Source: Thermoleophilia bacterium (lineage in GTDB: Bacteria > Actinomycetota > Thermoleophilia > Miltoncostaeales > Miltoncostaeaceae). Taken from it: a stretch of 64,000 nucleotides of DNA. The translations under genes and the position numbers were made by a program. Below the pieces are notes generated by a model. That model had not been told where the DNA came from. It ran no database searches and saw only the letters and a list, made by a program, of their open reading frames with translations. The stretch is taken from positions 1 to 64,000 of the forward strand of contig JANQPH010000051.1 of assembly GCA_028285405.1 (NCBI GenBank). Direction: 5' to 3'. Below are positions 40,896-49,299 of the stretch, one piece after another. Each line of letters starts with the position of its first letter. Within the stretch, counting starts at the first letter, position 1.

Positions 40896-41508
40896 GTCGT
40901 CGTTCCAGCTCCTGCGCGGCGGCGCGCCATTCGCCGGGGTCGGTGAACTCGCGCGCCTCGGTGAGCGCGGGCTCGTTGGTTGCCTCTCCGGTCTCGGGGT
41001 CGAGCGCCACCGCCTCGAGCGTAAAGACGGGGGTCAGCGTGTCGGGGTCGAGCCGAGTCGACACCGCCACCGCATATCCCGTTCGTAGCGACATGCGCAC
41101 CCGCCGAAACGGTGGCCACATCTCGTTCTCGCCCTCGACCCAGATCGTCGCGACCGAGTCTCCCCGGTTGCCTGCGCGGCGGATCTCGTCGCGGGTCCGA
41201 TACACCGCCTCTCGCTGCGCGACCGAACGCTCGTACATCTGGTACGCCGCATCGCGCACCATGTCGAGCTCGACCTCGGGGGGGATGCCCGCAAGGTCGA
41301 CGCCGGCGTCGCGTAGGTCCTGCTCGGCCGTCGAGTTCAGGTAATGCGTGATCAGCGCATCGACGTCCGGGATGCGATCGAGATGCTCGACGAGCGAGCG
41401 GACCAGGCCAACGCACACCTCGTAGAGGTCCGGGCGTACGCTCGCGACCGGGTAGAGCCGCTCCTCGGCGGTTCTCCACGCTCGCTTGGCCTCGTCCCGC
41501 TCGCTCAC
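40885..41508 (-). CDS. Protein of unknown function in the Nit1C-like operon
   Basis: 207 aa from a GTG. Predicted helical at the N-terminus (ERDEAKRAWRTAEERLYPVASVRPDLYEVCVGLVRSLVEHLDRIPDVDALITHYL), then a mixed region with DAAYQMYERSVAQREAVYRTRDEI and a C-terminal beta part that reads like a small-ligand or DNA-unrelated domain (VATIWVEGENEMWPPFRRVRMSLRTGYAVAVSTRLDPDTLTPVFTLEAVALDPETGE). I do not recognise the family. It lies 16 bp after the Sll0783-type gene and 38 bp before the amidohydrolase, so it is in the same operon. Confidence 0.7.
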   Translation of the reverse strand: MSERDEAKRAWRTAEERLYPVASVRPDLYEVCVGLVRSLVEHLDRIPDVDALITHYLNSTAEQDLRDAGVDLAGIPPEVELDMVRDAAYQMYERSVAQREAVYRTRDEIRRAGNRGDSVATIWVEGENEMWPPFRRVRMSLRTGYAVAVSTRLDPDTLTPVFTLEAVALDPETGEATNEPALTEAREFTDPGEWRAAAQELERRLLA

Positions 41509-41524
41509 CCGGCCTGAGCCGGCC

Positions 41525-42010
41525 TCAGACAGTCCAGGTGTTGAGCTGGAATGCCTTGTTCCGGAATGCCGTCAGCGCCGAGTCGAGCACATCCAGCGGG
41601 TTGAACGCCTGGACGCCGGGGATGAGGTCGTCCTCGCGGAAGCCGTAGAGCGCTCCCATCGCGAACCGGCAGGCGTAGATGTTCGCGCCCTCGTCGAGCA
41701 GCGTCTTCAGCTGCTTGTTGATGGCCATGTGGCCGGGGAAGGCCTCCTGGCCGACCGCCGGGTATCCGCGGGTCGCCGAGGCCATCAGCACGCCCGGCCC
41801 GTAGAGGACCAGGTTCACCTGGAAGCCCTTGCGTCCGAGGCGGGTTGCCGTCAGCAGGTTGACGAGCCCGACCGAGCCCTCGTAGGGCACCGTGTGCATA
41901 AAGATGTAGGCCTCTTCACCCGGCTCAGCCTTGATGTCGTCGAAGAGCTTCTCCTCGACGTCGTAGAGCTCCTGGCCCTCTTCGGGCTTCATTCCCTCGA
42001 TCTTCGCCAT
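41525..42010 (-). CDS. MSMEG_0572/Sll0783 (NitB) family nitrogen-starvation response protein
   Basis: 161 aa from the ATG at 42010, with AAGGAG 7 nt upstream. It is a DsrE-like alpha/beta protein: EEAYIFMHTVPYEGSVGLVNLLTATRLGRKGFQVNLVLYGPGVLMASATRGYPAVGQEAFPGHMAINKQLKTLLDEGANIYACRFAMGALYG. The Cys in IYACRFA sits where DsrE-like proteins carry a conserved Cys. In Synechocystis the homologue is among the genes most induced by nitrogen starvation. It heads the minus-strand unit, with a dyad (42038-42061) in its leader region. Confidence 0.88.
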   Translation of the reverse strand: MAKIEGMKPEEGQELYDVEEKLFDDIKAEPGEEAYIFMHTVPYEGSVGLVNLLTATRLGRKGFQVNLVLYGPGVLMASATRGYPAVGQEAFPGHMAINKQLKTLLDEGANIYACRFAMGALYGFREDDLIPGVQAFNPLDVLDSALTAFRNKAFQLNTWTV

Positions 42011-42037
42011 CGCCAGCTCCTTCGGTCGCAGGGTCCG

Positions 42038-42061
42038 CCACTCGCCGCGGTGAGCGAGTGG
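42038..42061. promoter_or_regulatory. Inverted repeat in the divergent region of the nitrogen cluster
   Basis: Perfect 8-bp arms CCACTCGC / GCGAGTGG around 8 nt, 28-51 bp upstream of the Sll0783-type start and 70 bp before the carbamate kinase start. It is either an operator shared by both divergent units or a leader hairpin. Confidence 0.45.
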
Positions 42062-42130
42062 CCGCGCACCGCGAGCCGAAGCGACAACCATTCTCGATAC
42101 GCTCGGCCACGTCAAGTCGGGGAGCACCCT

Positions 42131-43066
42131 GTGTCAGGCACGATCGTGCTCGCTGTCGGCGGGAACGCTCTCGCCCCGGCGGGCTTGGGTAGCAACGACG
42201 AGCAGGAGGCGCTCGCGCGCCGGGTCGCGGACATCGCCGTCGGCATGCTCGACGGCGATCGGCGCCTGCTCGTCGTCCACGGAAACGGCCCGCAGGTCGG
42301 CGCCCTGGCCCTGGCTCAGGAGGCCGTCTCCCGCGAGCTGCCGCCGCAGCCACTGTTCGTGCTCGGGGCGATGACCCAGGGCCAGATCGGGTTCGTGCTG
42401 GGCAAGGCGCTCGGCGACGCGCTGGCCGAGGCCGAGCGGCCACATGGCGTCTCGGCGCTGGTGACCCAGGTCGTCGTCCGGGAGGACGACCCCGCGTTCG
42501 CGACCCCGTCGAAGCCGATCGGCCCGTTCTTCCCCGAGGGCCGGGCCCGTCGCTTGGCCGACGCGCGCGGCTGGGACGTCGCCGAGGACGCGGGTCGGGG
42601 GTGGCGACGCGTGGTCGCCTCGCCCAGGCCGGTCGAGATCGTGGAGGCACCCGAGGTCGAGCGGCTGCTCGCCGCCCACGAGGTGGTGATCGCGGCCGGT
42701 GGCGGCGGCGTCCCGGTCGTGCGGGGGGAGGGCGGGCTGAGCGGGGTCGAGGCGGTGATCGACAAGGACCACTCCGCCGCGCTCCTGGGCCAGCTGGTGG
42801 GCGCGAGCGAGCTGATCCTCCTGACCGGGGTCGAGCGGGTCGCCCTGGACTTCGGCACACCCGCAGAGCGCGACATCGACGAGATGACCGTGGCCGAGGC
42901 GAGGTCCCATCTCGCCGACGGTCAGTTCCCCGCCGGGAGCATGGGCCCGAAGATCCAGGCGGCCGTCGACTTCGTCGAGGCGACCGACGGGACGGCGATC
43001 GTCACGAGCCTCGAGGCCGCCACCGAGGCGCTGGCCGGGCGCAGCGGGACGCGGGTGCGGCCGTGA
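42131..43066 (+). CDS. arcC: Carbamate kinase
   Basis: 311 aa from the GTG at 42131 (GGGGAG 8 nt upstream). Amino-acid-kinase fold with the carbamate-kinase set: IVLAVGGNALAP at the N-terminus, LLVVHGNGPQVGALA, VVIAAGGGGVPV, VIDKDHSAALLGQLV and the C-terminal GSMGPKIQAAVDFV. In catabolism it turns carbamoyl phosphate + ADP into ATP + carbamate (then NH3 + CO2). No arginine deiminase or ornithine transcarbamylase gene is nearby; the oxamate-transcarbamylase-type genes are, which suggests the AllK-like role. The stop overlaps the next start (GTGA). Confidence 0.93.
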   Translation: MSGTIVLAVGGNALAPAGLGSNDEQEALARRVADIAVGMLDGDRRLLVVHGNGPQVGALALAQEAVSRELPPQPLFVLGAMTQGQIGFVLGKALGDALAEAERPHGVSALVTQVVVREDDPAFATPSKPIGPFFPEGRARRLADARGWDVAEDAGRGWRRVVASPRPVEIVEAPEVERLLAAHEVVIAAGGGGVPVVRGEGGLSGVEAVIDKDHSAALLGQLVGASELILLTGVERVALDFGTPAERDIDEMTVAEARSHLADGQFPAGSMGPKIQAAVDFVEATDGTAIVTSLEAATEALAGRSGTRVRP

Positions 43067-44436
43067 GCGACGCTCCGCGATCGGTCCTGACCTGGCGGCC
43101 CGACGCCGCGGGTCTCGGCTGGGAGGTGTCCGAGCGAGCCCGCGCGGTGCTCCAGGACCCGCAGGGCTTCGGCAACTACATGACCTACCGTGACGCGTAC
43201 CGCATCCTGGGCTGGGATCCGGCCGAGATCTATCGCGACGGCGGGGTCGTCCTCGACCGGGATGAGTGGGCGGACCTGGGGTGGCTCGCGAACCACATGG
43301 GCCCCTCGCCGCGGGTCGTCGATGCCGTTCAGGCGGCCGTTGGGCCCGACACGCTCGGTCCGTACTCGCCCGATCTGACCGAGCCGCTGCGGGACCTCCT
43401 GGCCAGCCGCCTGCTCGGACGCGAGCGCGACGGGTCGTTCGCGGTTATCGGAACCGAAGGCGCCCAGGCGGGCGTCGGCTACGCGGCGCTCGCGTGTCTC
43501 GATCCCGGTGACGAGGTGATCGTGACCGATCCCGGCTACTTCCACTTCGCTCCGGCGCTGCGGCTGGCCGGGGCGGTCCCGCGGTACCTGCGGCTCGGCG
43601 CGCACAACGGCTACCGGCTCGACCCCGACGAGGTTGCGGCGGCGGTCGGCGAGCGGACGAAGATGGTCGTCGTCTGCGACCCGGTCAACCCGTTCGGGAC
43701 CGTCCAGCGCCGCGAGGAGCTCGAGGCGCTACTGGCGCTGTCGGCCGAGCGGCGGCTGATCCTTCTGTCCGACACCACCCACGCCCATCACCGGATCGAC
43801 CCGAGCGCGCAGCACCACTCCCTGGCCGCGCTGGCGGCCGAGGAGCCCGAGGCGACCGTGCTCGCGGCGAGCGGCCTCGCCGGGCTCGGTCTGGCGTCGA
43901 TTCGCCTGGGCGCGCTCGGCGGCCCGCCGCGGGTCGTGCGCGCGGCCCTCCAGGTCAAGATCGCCGCGGTCCGGCTCAACACGAACCGGCTCGCCCAGTT
44001 CGCCGCGGTCGCCGCGCTGGCCGACACCGAGTGGGCGGCGCGCGGCGAGCAGGTGATCCGTCGCAACCTCGCCGCGGCCGCCGAGATCGTGCCGCTGGTC
44101 GTCGCCCCCGAATACGGCATCTCGTGTGTCGTCGACTGCGCCGGCCTCGGCGCCAGCGCCCAGGAGATCATGGTGGCGCTGTGCCGGCGCAAGGTGGCCG
44201 TCTACCCGGGTGACGGCCTCGGCGAGGTCGGGGCGACGACGACGATCCGGCTGAACCTCTCCGATCCGAGCCCGGTCGCGATCCAGCGCCTTGCCGAGGC
44301 GTGGCCCGAGGCGGTCGCCGAGGCGGCGACCCGCGTCTACCGGGAGCCGGTCGTCGAGTTCTTTCGCTCCCTTCCGACCGATCGCGGCGCCCGGCTGGCG
44401 GCACTCGTCGCTGACGCCGAACCGGGGTGCCGGTAG
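43063..44436 (+). CDS. Aminotransferase class I/II fold protein lacking the PLP lysine
   Basis: 457 aa. Fold-type I features are present: a substrate-side Tyr in PYSPDLTEPLRDLLA (Tyr101), the Asn of DPVNPFG (Asn209), the Asp that contacts the pyridine nitrogen in LLSDTTHAHH (Asp237) and the carboxylate-binding Arg in TTIRLNLSDPS. Where active enzymes have S-x-S-K-x7-R, this protein reads LAASGLAGLGLASIRLGAL: Arg281 is kept, but the Schiff-base lysine position (eight before it) is Ala273. It may be a binding or regulatory protein, or use another residue. It is coupled to carbamate kinase and 12 bp before the flavin monooxygenase. Confidence 0.8.
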   Translation: MSDAPRSVLTWRPDAAGLGWEVSERARAVLQDPQGFGNYMTYRDAYRILGWDPAEIYRDGGVVLDRDEWADLGWLANHMGPSPRVVDAVQAAVGPDTLGPYSPDLTEPLRDLLASRLLGRERDGSFAVIGTEGAQAGVGYAALACLDPGDEVIVTDPGYFHFAPALRLAGAVPRYLRLGAHNGYRLDPDEVAAAVGERTKMVVVCDPVNPFGTVQRREELEALLALSAERRLILLSDTTHAHHRIDPSAQHHSLAALAAEEPEATVLAASGLAGLGLASIRLGALGGPPRVVRAALQVKIAAVRLNTNRLAQFAAVAALADTEWAARGEQVIRRNLAAAAEIVPLVVAPEYGISCVVDCAGLGASAQEIMVALCRRKVAVYPGDGLGEVGATTTIRLNLSDPSPVAIQRLAEAWPEAVAEAATRVYREPVVEFFRSLPTDRGARLAALVADAEPGCR

Positions 44437-44448
44437 TAGGGTCAACGA

Positions 44449-45450
44449 ATGCGTCTCGCCTGGTATTGCCCATCCGAGGGCGATGGTCGCTATCTGGGGA
44501 CCCGGCTGCCCGAGCGGGCGCCGAGCTTCGACTACCTGCGCTCGGTGGTCGTCGCCGCCGAGCGGGCCGGCGCGGACGAGATCCTGATCCCGACCGGGGA
44601 CCTGAACGACTCGTTCGATCCCGCCGCGCCGTTCGCCGAGAGCTGGACGACCGCCTCGGCCCTCGCCGCGACCACCGAGCGGATCCGGCTCCTGGTCGCG
44701 GTCAACCCGGCGGCGATCGAGCCGGACCTGGTCGGCCATCAGGCCGAGACGCTGTGGCAGATCGCGCCGGGACGGATCGCGATCAACCTGGTCGCTGGCG
44801 GGAGCCCGGCGGGTGCGCACGGCGCGCCCGAGCGCGCGCACGACGAGCGGTATGCCCGGCTTGGGGCGATGGTGGCCGTGCTCGAGCGCAGGTTCCCCGG
44901 GCCGCTCTACCTGGGCGGGGCGAGCCCGGCGGCGGTGGAGCTCGCCGCCCGCGTCGCCGACACCTACCTCATGTGGGGGGAGCCGCCCGACGCCATCGCC
45001 GCCAGGGTGCGCGGGATGCGCGAGCGGACCGACCGGCCGATCGGATTCGGGCTGCGGGTGCACGTCATCGCCCGCGACACCGATCGCGACGCGTCCGATG
45101 CGGCAACCGCCCTGGTCAGCCGCGCCGAGGTCACCGGTGAGCGAGCGAGCGAGTACGAGGGCTTCGACAGCGTCGGGCAGTCGCGGATGAACTCGATCGC
45201 GGCCGACGATGCGGGCTGGATCGAGCCCGGGCTGTGGGCCGGCATTCGGGCCGTTCGCGGCGGTGCGGGAACGGCCCTGGTCGGCTCCTACGAGCGTGTC
45301 GCCGGATTGCTGGCTCGGTACGCGGATGCGGGGATCGGGCTCGTGATCGCCTCCGGCTATCCGCACCTGGAGGAGGTCGAGCGGGTCGGCTCGCGCGTGT
45401 GGCCACTGCTCGGAGCACGCGCCGGCGCTCCCGAGGTCGCCTCGACATGA
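44449..45450 (+). CDS. LLM-class flavin-dependent monooxygenase (SsuD/RutA-type)
   Basis: 333 aa luciferase-like TIM barrel. Typical elements are LRSVVVAAERAGADEILIPTGDLNDSF, TASALAATTERIRLLVAVNPAAIEPDLVGHQAETLWQIAPGRIAINLVAGGSP, and a C-terminal GSYERVAGLLARYADAGIGLVIASGYPHLEEVERVG. These match the alkanesulfonate-monooxygenase branch, though the protein is some 45 residues shorter, mainly in the mobile loop region. Family members use reduced FMN and O2 to oxidise sulfonates, nitriles or pyrimidine rings. The stop overlaps the next start (ATGA). Confidence 0.87.
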   Translation: MRLAWYCPSEGDGRYLGTRLPERAPSFDYLRSVVVAAERAGADEILIPTGDLNDSFDPAAPFAESWTTASALAATTERIRLLVAVNPAAIEPDLVGHQAETLWQIAPGRIAINLVAGGSPAGAHGAPERAHDERYARLGAMVAVLERRFPGPLYLGGASPAAVELAARVADTYLMWGEPPDAIAARVRGMRERTDRPIGFGLRVHVIARDTDRDASDAATALVSRAEVTGERASEYEGFDSVGQSRMNSIAADDAGWIEPGLWAGIRAVRGGAGTALVGSYERVAGLLARYADAGIGLVIASGYPHLEEVERVGSRVWPLLGARAGAPEVAST

Positions 45451-46670
45451 CGGTCGTGCCGCCCGCCAACGCCGAGCGCCTCGCGGAGCGGTTCGGCACC
45501 CCCCTCTACGTCTTCGACGGGGCCGCGGCCGCCCGCGCCGCCAAGGGCTTCCAGGCCGCGTGGGGCCCGAACGACACGATCGCCTACTCGCTGAAGTGCA
45601 ACCCGCTCGTGGGGCTTGTGGCCCGGCTCGCCGGTGCGGGCTGCGCGACCGAGGTGGCGTCGGGGTTCGAGTACCGGATCGCGCGGCGAGCCGGCGTGCC
45701 CGGCTCCCGAATCATCTTCAACGGACCGCTGAAGCGTCCGGACGAGCTCGTGCGGGCGCTGCGCGAGGGCGCGACGATCATCCTCGACGGCGCCGACCAG
45801 GTGCGGGCCGCGGCGGCGGTGGCCGCGGAGGCCGCACCACAGGCGAGGATCGGGCTGCGCGTCACGCCACCGTGGCGGGAGCGAACGGATCGCTTCGGGG
45901 TTCCCTCGCGAATGGTCGCTCCCGCCGCGCGGATGCTCGCCCGGGCGGGCCTGACGCTCACCGGGTTGCACATGCATCTGGGCGCCTACCAGCTGGGTCC
46001 GCTTCCGCCGTCCGGGCCGCCGATCCACGCCGTCAACGTCGAGTACCCGGTGTCGGTCGAGCTGTTCGCCCGCATGGCGCGTGTGCTCCGGGAGCTCGCG
46101 GACGATGTCGGTGGGATCGAGTGGCTCGACCTCGGTGGCGGCTGGCCGGCGCCGTGGGACCTGGCCGACCACGTCTCCGCCGTGGAAGCGGCCCTCGGCC
46201 CGGATCGGCCCCCGCTGATCCTGGAGCCCGGCCGCGCGCTGATCCGCGACGCCGGCTGGCTGCTCGTGCGCGTCGTCGCCAGGCGCGGCCGCCATGCGGC
46301 GATCGTCGACGCCGGCGTCACGCAGGTCCCGTGCGTGCTGTGGAAGCGCTCCCCCGTCCACCCGGCCGCGCCCCGTTCCGGCCCGGAGCGTCCGACGGAC
46401 CTGTTCGGGCCCTTGTGCCTGCAGCACGACGCGATCGCCCGGGAGGTGCCGCTGCCGCCGCTCGCCGAGGGGGACCTGCTCTGGATCGGGCAGACCGGGG
46501 CGTACGCGATCTCCCAGGCATCGCCGTTCATCCATCCTCGTGCCGGGGCGGTGCTGCTCGAGGGCGAGCAGGCGGTGATGCTGCGCTTTCCCGAGACCGA
46601 CGAGGAGGCGCTCGGGCCGCAGGCCGAGCCGCTGCTCACGGGGCCCGAGTCGAGGCCGATGCCGGTATGA
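45447..46670 (+). CDS. Fold-type III PLP decarboxylase (diaminopimelate decarboxylase-like)
   Basis: 407 aa. The PLP lysine is Lys50 in YSLKCNP. The barrel continues with GCATEVASGFEYRIARRAGV, GLHMHLGAY (PLP-binding His), EWLDLGGGWPAPWD and the phosphate/carboxylate-binding LILEPGRALIRDAG. The C-terminal beta domain carries DLFGPLCLQHD, the GPxCx3D motif that donates the partner-subunit Cys. It is related to LysA but diverged; housekeeping lysine genes (lysC, asd) are elsewhere. Here it is sandwiched between the flavin monooxygenase and fdrA with overlaps on both sides, so it probably decarboxylates a pathway intermediate. Confidence 0.85.
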   Translation: MTVVPPANAERLAERFGTPLYVFDGAAAARAAKGFQAAWGPNDTIAYSLKCNPLVGLVARLAGAGCATEVASGFEYRIARRAGVPGSRIIFNGPLKRPDELVRALREGATIILDGADQVRAAAAVAAEAAPQARIGLRVTPPWRERTDRFGVPSRMVAPAARMLARAGLTLTGLHMHLGAYQLGPLPPSGPPIHAVNVEYPVSVELFARMARVLRELADDVGGIEWLDLGGGWPAPWDLADHVSAVEAALGPDRPPLILEPGRALIRDAGWLLVRVVARRGRHAAIVDAGVTQVPCVLWKRSPVHPAAPRSGPERPTDLFGPLCLQHDAIAREVPLPPLAEGDLLWIGQTGAYAISQASPFIHPRAGAVLLEGEQAVMLRFPETDEEALGPQAEPLLTGPESRPMPV

Positions 46671-48139
46671 GCATCGCGACCCGGATCCATCGCGGCCAGT
46701 GGGTCGACAGCGCCCGGCTGATGCAGGCCGCGCGGGCGGCTCGAGAGGTCGATGGGGTCGAGGACGCCGCCTGCTTCATGGGCACCCCCGCCAACCTGGA
46801 CGAGGCCAGGTCGCTCGGGTTGTGGAACGGGTCCCAGGACGAGGCCGCGCCCGACGACGTCGTCATCGTCGCTCGCGGCGACGACGCGGAGCGGGGTGTC
46901 GCCGCCGCGGACGCCGCGCTCGCCGCCTCGGACGCGCCGGCGGCTGCCGGGCCCGCGATGCGGGCGCCGCGGTCGCTGCGATCGGTGGACGCCGATCTCG
47001 CGATCGTGTCGGTGCCGGGCGAGTACGCGGCCATCGACGGCCACAAGGCGCTCGCCGCGGGGATGGACGTGCTCCTGTTCAGCGACGGCGTGAGCATCGA
47101 GGACGAGCTCCGCCTGAAGCGGCGCGCCCACGAGCTGGGGCTGCTGGTCATGGGTCCTGGCGCCGGGACGGCCATCGTGGACGGGGTCGCGCTCGGCTTC
47201 GCCAACGTCGTCGCGCCCGGGACCGTCGGCGTTGCCGCCGCGGCCGGCACCGGCGCGCAGGAGGTCACCGTGCTCGTCGGCCGGCACGGCGCCGGGGTCA
47301 GCACGTGCTTCGGCACGGGCGGCCGCGACCTGTCCGAGGAGATCGGCGCGATCACCATGCTCGACAGCATCGAGCGGCTCGCCCGGGACGACGGCACCGA
47401 TGTCGTCCTCGTCGTCTCGAAGCCGCCGGCGGACGACGTCGCCGAGCAGGTGCTCGGCGCGCTCGAGGCGGCCGGCAAGCCCGCGGTCGCGTGTTTCGTC
47501 GGCGCCCGCCCGCCGGCGCGACCCGGGGTGCACGTCGCCGACACGCTCGCCCACGCGGCGCAGATCGCCGCGACCCTGGCGGGAGGGCACGTCTCCGGCG
47601 AGGATCGCCCAGCCGACGTTCCCTCTCGTCGCAGCGGATTCGTGCGCGGCCTGTTCTCGGGCGGGACGCTCTGCAGCGAGGCCTCGGCGATCCTCGCGGA
47701 GGGGCTGCCAGAGGTGCGCTCGAACGCTCCCGCCGGCCGCGCGGAGCGCCTCGAGGCGGGCGAGTGGCCGCCCGGGCATGTCTGCATCGACATGGGGGAA
47801 GAGGAGTACACCCGCGGCCGTCCGCACCCGATGATCGACCCCGGCCCGCGCGCCGAGGCGGTCGGCCGGGAGGGCGCTCGGCCGGACACCGCCGTCCTGC
47901 TGCTGGACGTCGTGCTCGGCTACAGCAGCCACCCTGACCCCGCCGGTGTGCTCGCGCCCGCGATCGTGCAGGCCCGTCGGACCAACCCGGACCTCGCCGT
48001 GGTCGCCCACGTCCTCGGCACCGAGGAGGACCCGCAGGTCCAGTCCCGGCAAGAGGCGACGCTGCAGGACGTCGGCGCGGAGCTGGCGGCGACGAACGCC
48101 GACGCGGTGGGGCGCGCGCTCGAGCACGTCCGCTCGTGA
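46667..48139 (+). CDS. fdrA: FdrA/AllF-like acyl-CoA-synthetase-related protein (oxamate transcarbamylase component)
   Basis: 490 aa. The N-terminal RIHRGQWVDSARLMQAARAAREVDGVEDAACFMGTPANLDEARSLG is typical of FdrA. The CoA-binding-like domain has IVSVPGEYAAIDGHKALAAGMDVLLFSDGVSIEDELRLKRRAHELGLLVMGPGAGTAIVDGVALGFAN. A succinyl-CoA-ligase-like domain follows (STCFGTGGRDLSEEIGAITMLDSIERLA ... GGTLCSEA ... CIDMGEEEYTRGRPHPMIDPGPR). Together with DUF1116 and DUF2877 proteins it forms the E. coli oxamate carbamoyltransferase. Start and stop both overlap neighbours by 4 bp, inside one operon. Confidence 0.9.
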   Translation: MSIATRIHRGQWVDSARLMQAARAAREVDGVEDAACFMGTPANLDEARSLGLWNGSQDEAAPDDVVIVARGDDAERGVAAADAALAASDAPAAAGPAMRAPRSLRSVDADLAIVSVPGEYAAIDGHKALAAGMDVLLFSDGVSIEDELRLKRRAHELGLLVMGPGAGTAIVDGVALGFANVVAPGTVGVAAAAGTGAQEVTVLVGRHGAGVSTCFGTGGRDLSEEIGAITMLDSIERLARDDGTDVVLVVSKPPADDVAEQVLGALEAAGKPAVACFVGARPPARPGVHVADTLAHAAQIAATLAGGHVSGEDRPADVPSRRSGFVRGLFSGGTLCSEASAILAEGLPEVRSNAPAGRAERLEAGEWPPGHVCIDMGEEEYTRGRPHPMIDPGPRAEAVGREGARPDTAVLLLDVVLGYSSHPDPAGVLAPAIVQARRTNPDLAVVAHVLGTEEDPQVQSRQEATLQDVGAELAATNADAVGRALEHVRS

Positions 48140-49299
48140 TCCGGATCGTCACCTACTCCACCAAGCCACGGGGAGGGGTCGTCCACGCCCTCGCGCTCGC
48201 CGAGTCGCTCGAGCGCCTGGGGGCCGATGTCGAGCTCTGGGCGCTGTCGCCCGACGGGGCGGGCTTCTTCCGCGAGCCGGCGGCGTCGACCCGGCTCGTG
48301 CCCGTGCCCCGCGACGAGCACGAGGACATCGAGACGCGGATCCTGCGCTACGCCGACACGCTGGCCGATGCGCTGGCGAGCGCCGAGCCGGCCGACGTCC
48401 ACCACGCCGAGGACTGCCTGTCGGCGCGGGCGCTTCTTCGGCTGCGAGGCGAGGGCGAGATCGCGTCGGTCGTCAGGACCATCCACCACGTCGACGACTT
48501 CGAGAGCCCCGTCCTGACCGAATGCCAGCGCGCGTCGATCCAGGACGTCGACCACCGCGTCTGCGTCTCCCGGTGGTGGGCCGACCGGGTGCGAGCGGAC
48601 TTCGGCGTCGACGCCGCGGTGATCCCGAACGGGATCGACGCCGAGCGGTTCCGGTCGTGTCCGGCGAGCCGTGAGGGCGCCGGTGCCACGTTCGGGTGGG
48701 GCGACCGACCGACCGTGCTCTCGGTCGGGGGCGTGGAGCCGCGCAAGGGGAGCCGCGAGCTGCTCGCCGCGTTCGCCCGGGCCCGCGCTCGCCTGCGCCC
48801 CCGCGCGCTGCTCGTCGTCGCCGGCGGCGCGACGCTCTTCGACTACTCCGGCTATCGGGACGCGTGGCGCGCCGACGCCGAGCGGCTCGGCCTGCGCGTG
48901 GCCGAGGGGCGGCCCGCCGACACCGACGACGTCGCGGTGCTCGGGCCGGTTCCCGACGACCAGATGCCGGCCCTCTATCGCGCCGCCGACACCGTGGCCT
49001 TCCCCTCGATCAAGGAGGGCTTCGGCCTCGTCCCGTTCGAGGCGATGGCGGCGGGCACCCCGGTCGTGACCAGCGACCTTCCGGTGCTCGAGGAGCACCT
49101 GACGTCCGGCCACGACTGCCTGATGGTGGATCCGTCCGACGAGGTCGCGCTGTCCGACGCGCTCGTTCGCGTCACCACCGATGGCGACCTTCGCGCCTCG
49201 CTGGTCCGAGCCGGGCGGCTGACCGCGCACGAGCTGACGTGGGAGCGCGCGGCTCGATCCCACCTCGATCTCTATGAGCGGACGCTGTCTCGTGTCTGA
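48136..49299 (+). CDS. GT4-type glycosyltransferase of the MSMEG_0565 family
   Basis: 387 aa GT-B fold. The N-terminal domain begins MIRIVTYSTKPRGGVVHALALAESLERLGADVELWAL with the acceptor-side glycine loop GGVVHALALAE and has TIHHVDDF. The C-terminal domain has SVGGVEPRKGSRELLAAFARA (donor diphosphate site) and the E-x7-E motif in IKEGFGLVPFEAMAAGTPVVTSDLPVLEE. This family is encoded in mycobacterial Nit1C/MSMEG_0565-0572 clusters; its product is unknown. Translationally coupled to fdrA by a GTGA overlap. Confidence 0.88.
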   Translation: MIRIVTYSTKPRGGVVHALALAESLERLGADVELWALSPDGAGFFREPAASTRLVPVPRDEHEDIETRILRYADTLADALASAEPADVHHAEDCLSARALLRLRGEGEIASVVRTIHHVDDFESPVLTECQRASIQDVDHRVCVSRWWADRVRADFGVDAAVIPNGIDAERFRSCPASREGAGATFGWGDRPTVLSVGGVEPRKGSRELLAAFARARARLRPRALLVVAGGATLFDYSGYRDAWRADAERLGLRVAEGRPADTDDVAVLGPVPDDQMPALYRAADTVAFPSIKEGFGLVPFEAMAAGTPVVTSDLPVLEEHLTSGHDCLMVDPSDEVALSDALVRVTTDGDLRASLVRAGRLTAHELTWERAARSHLDLYERTLSRV

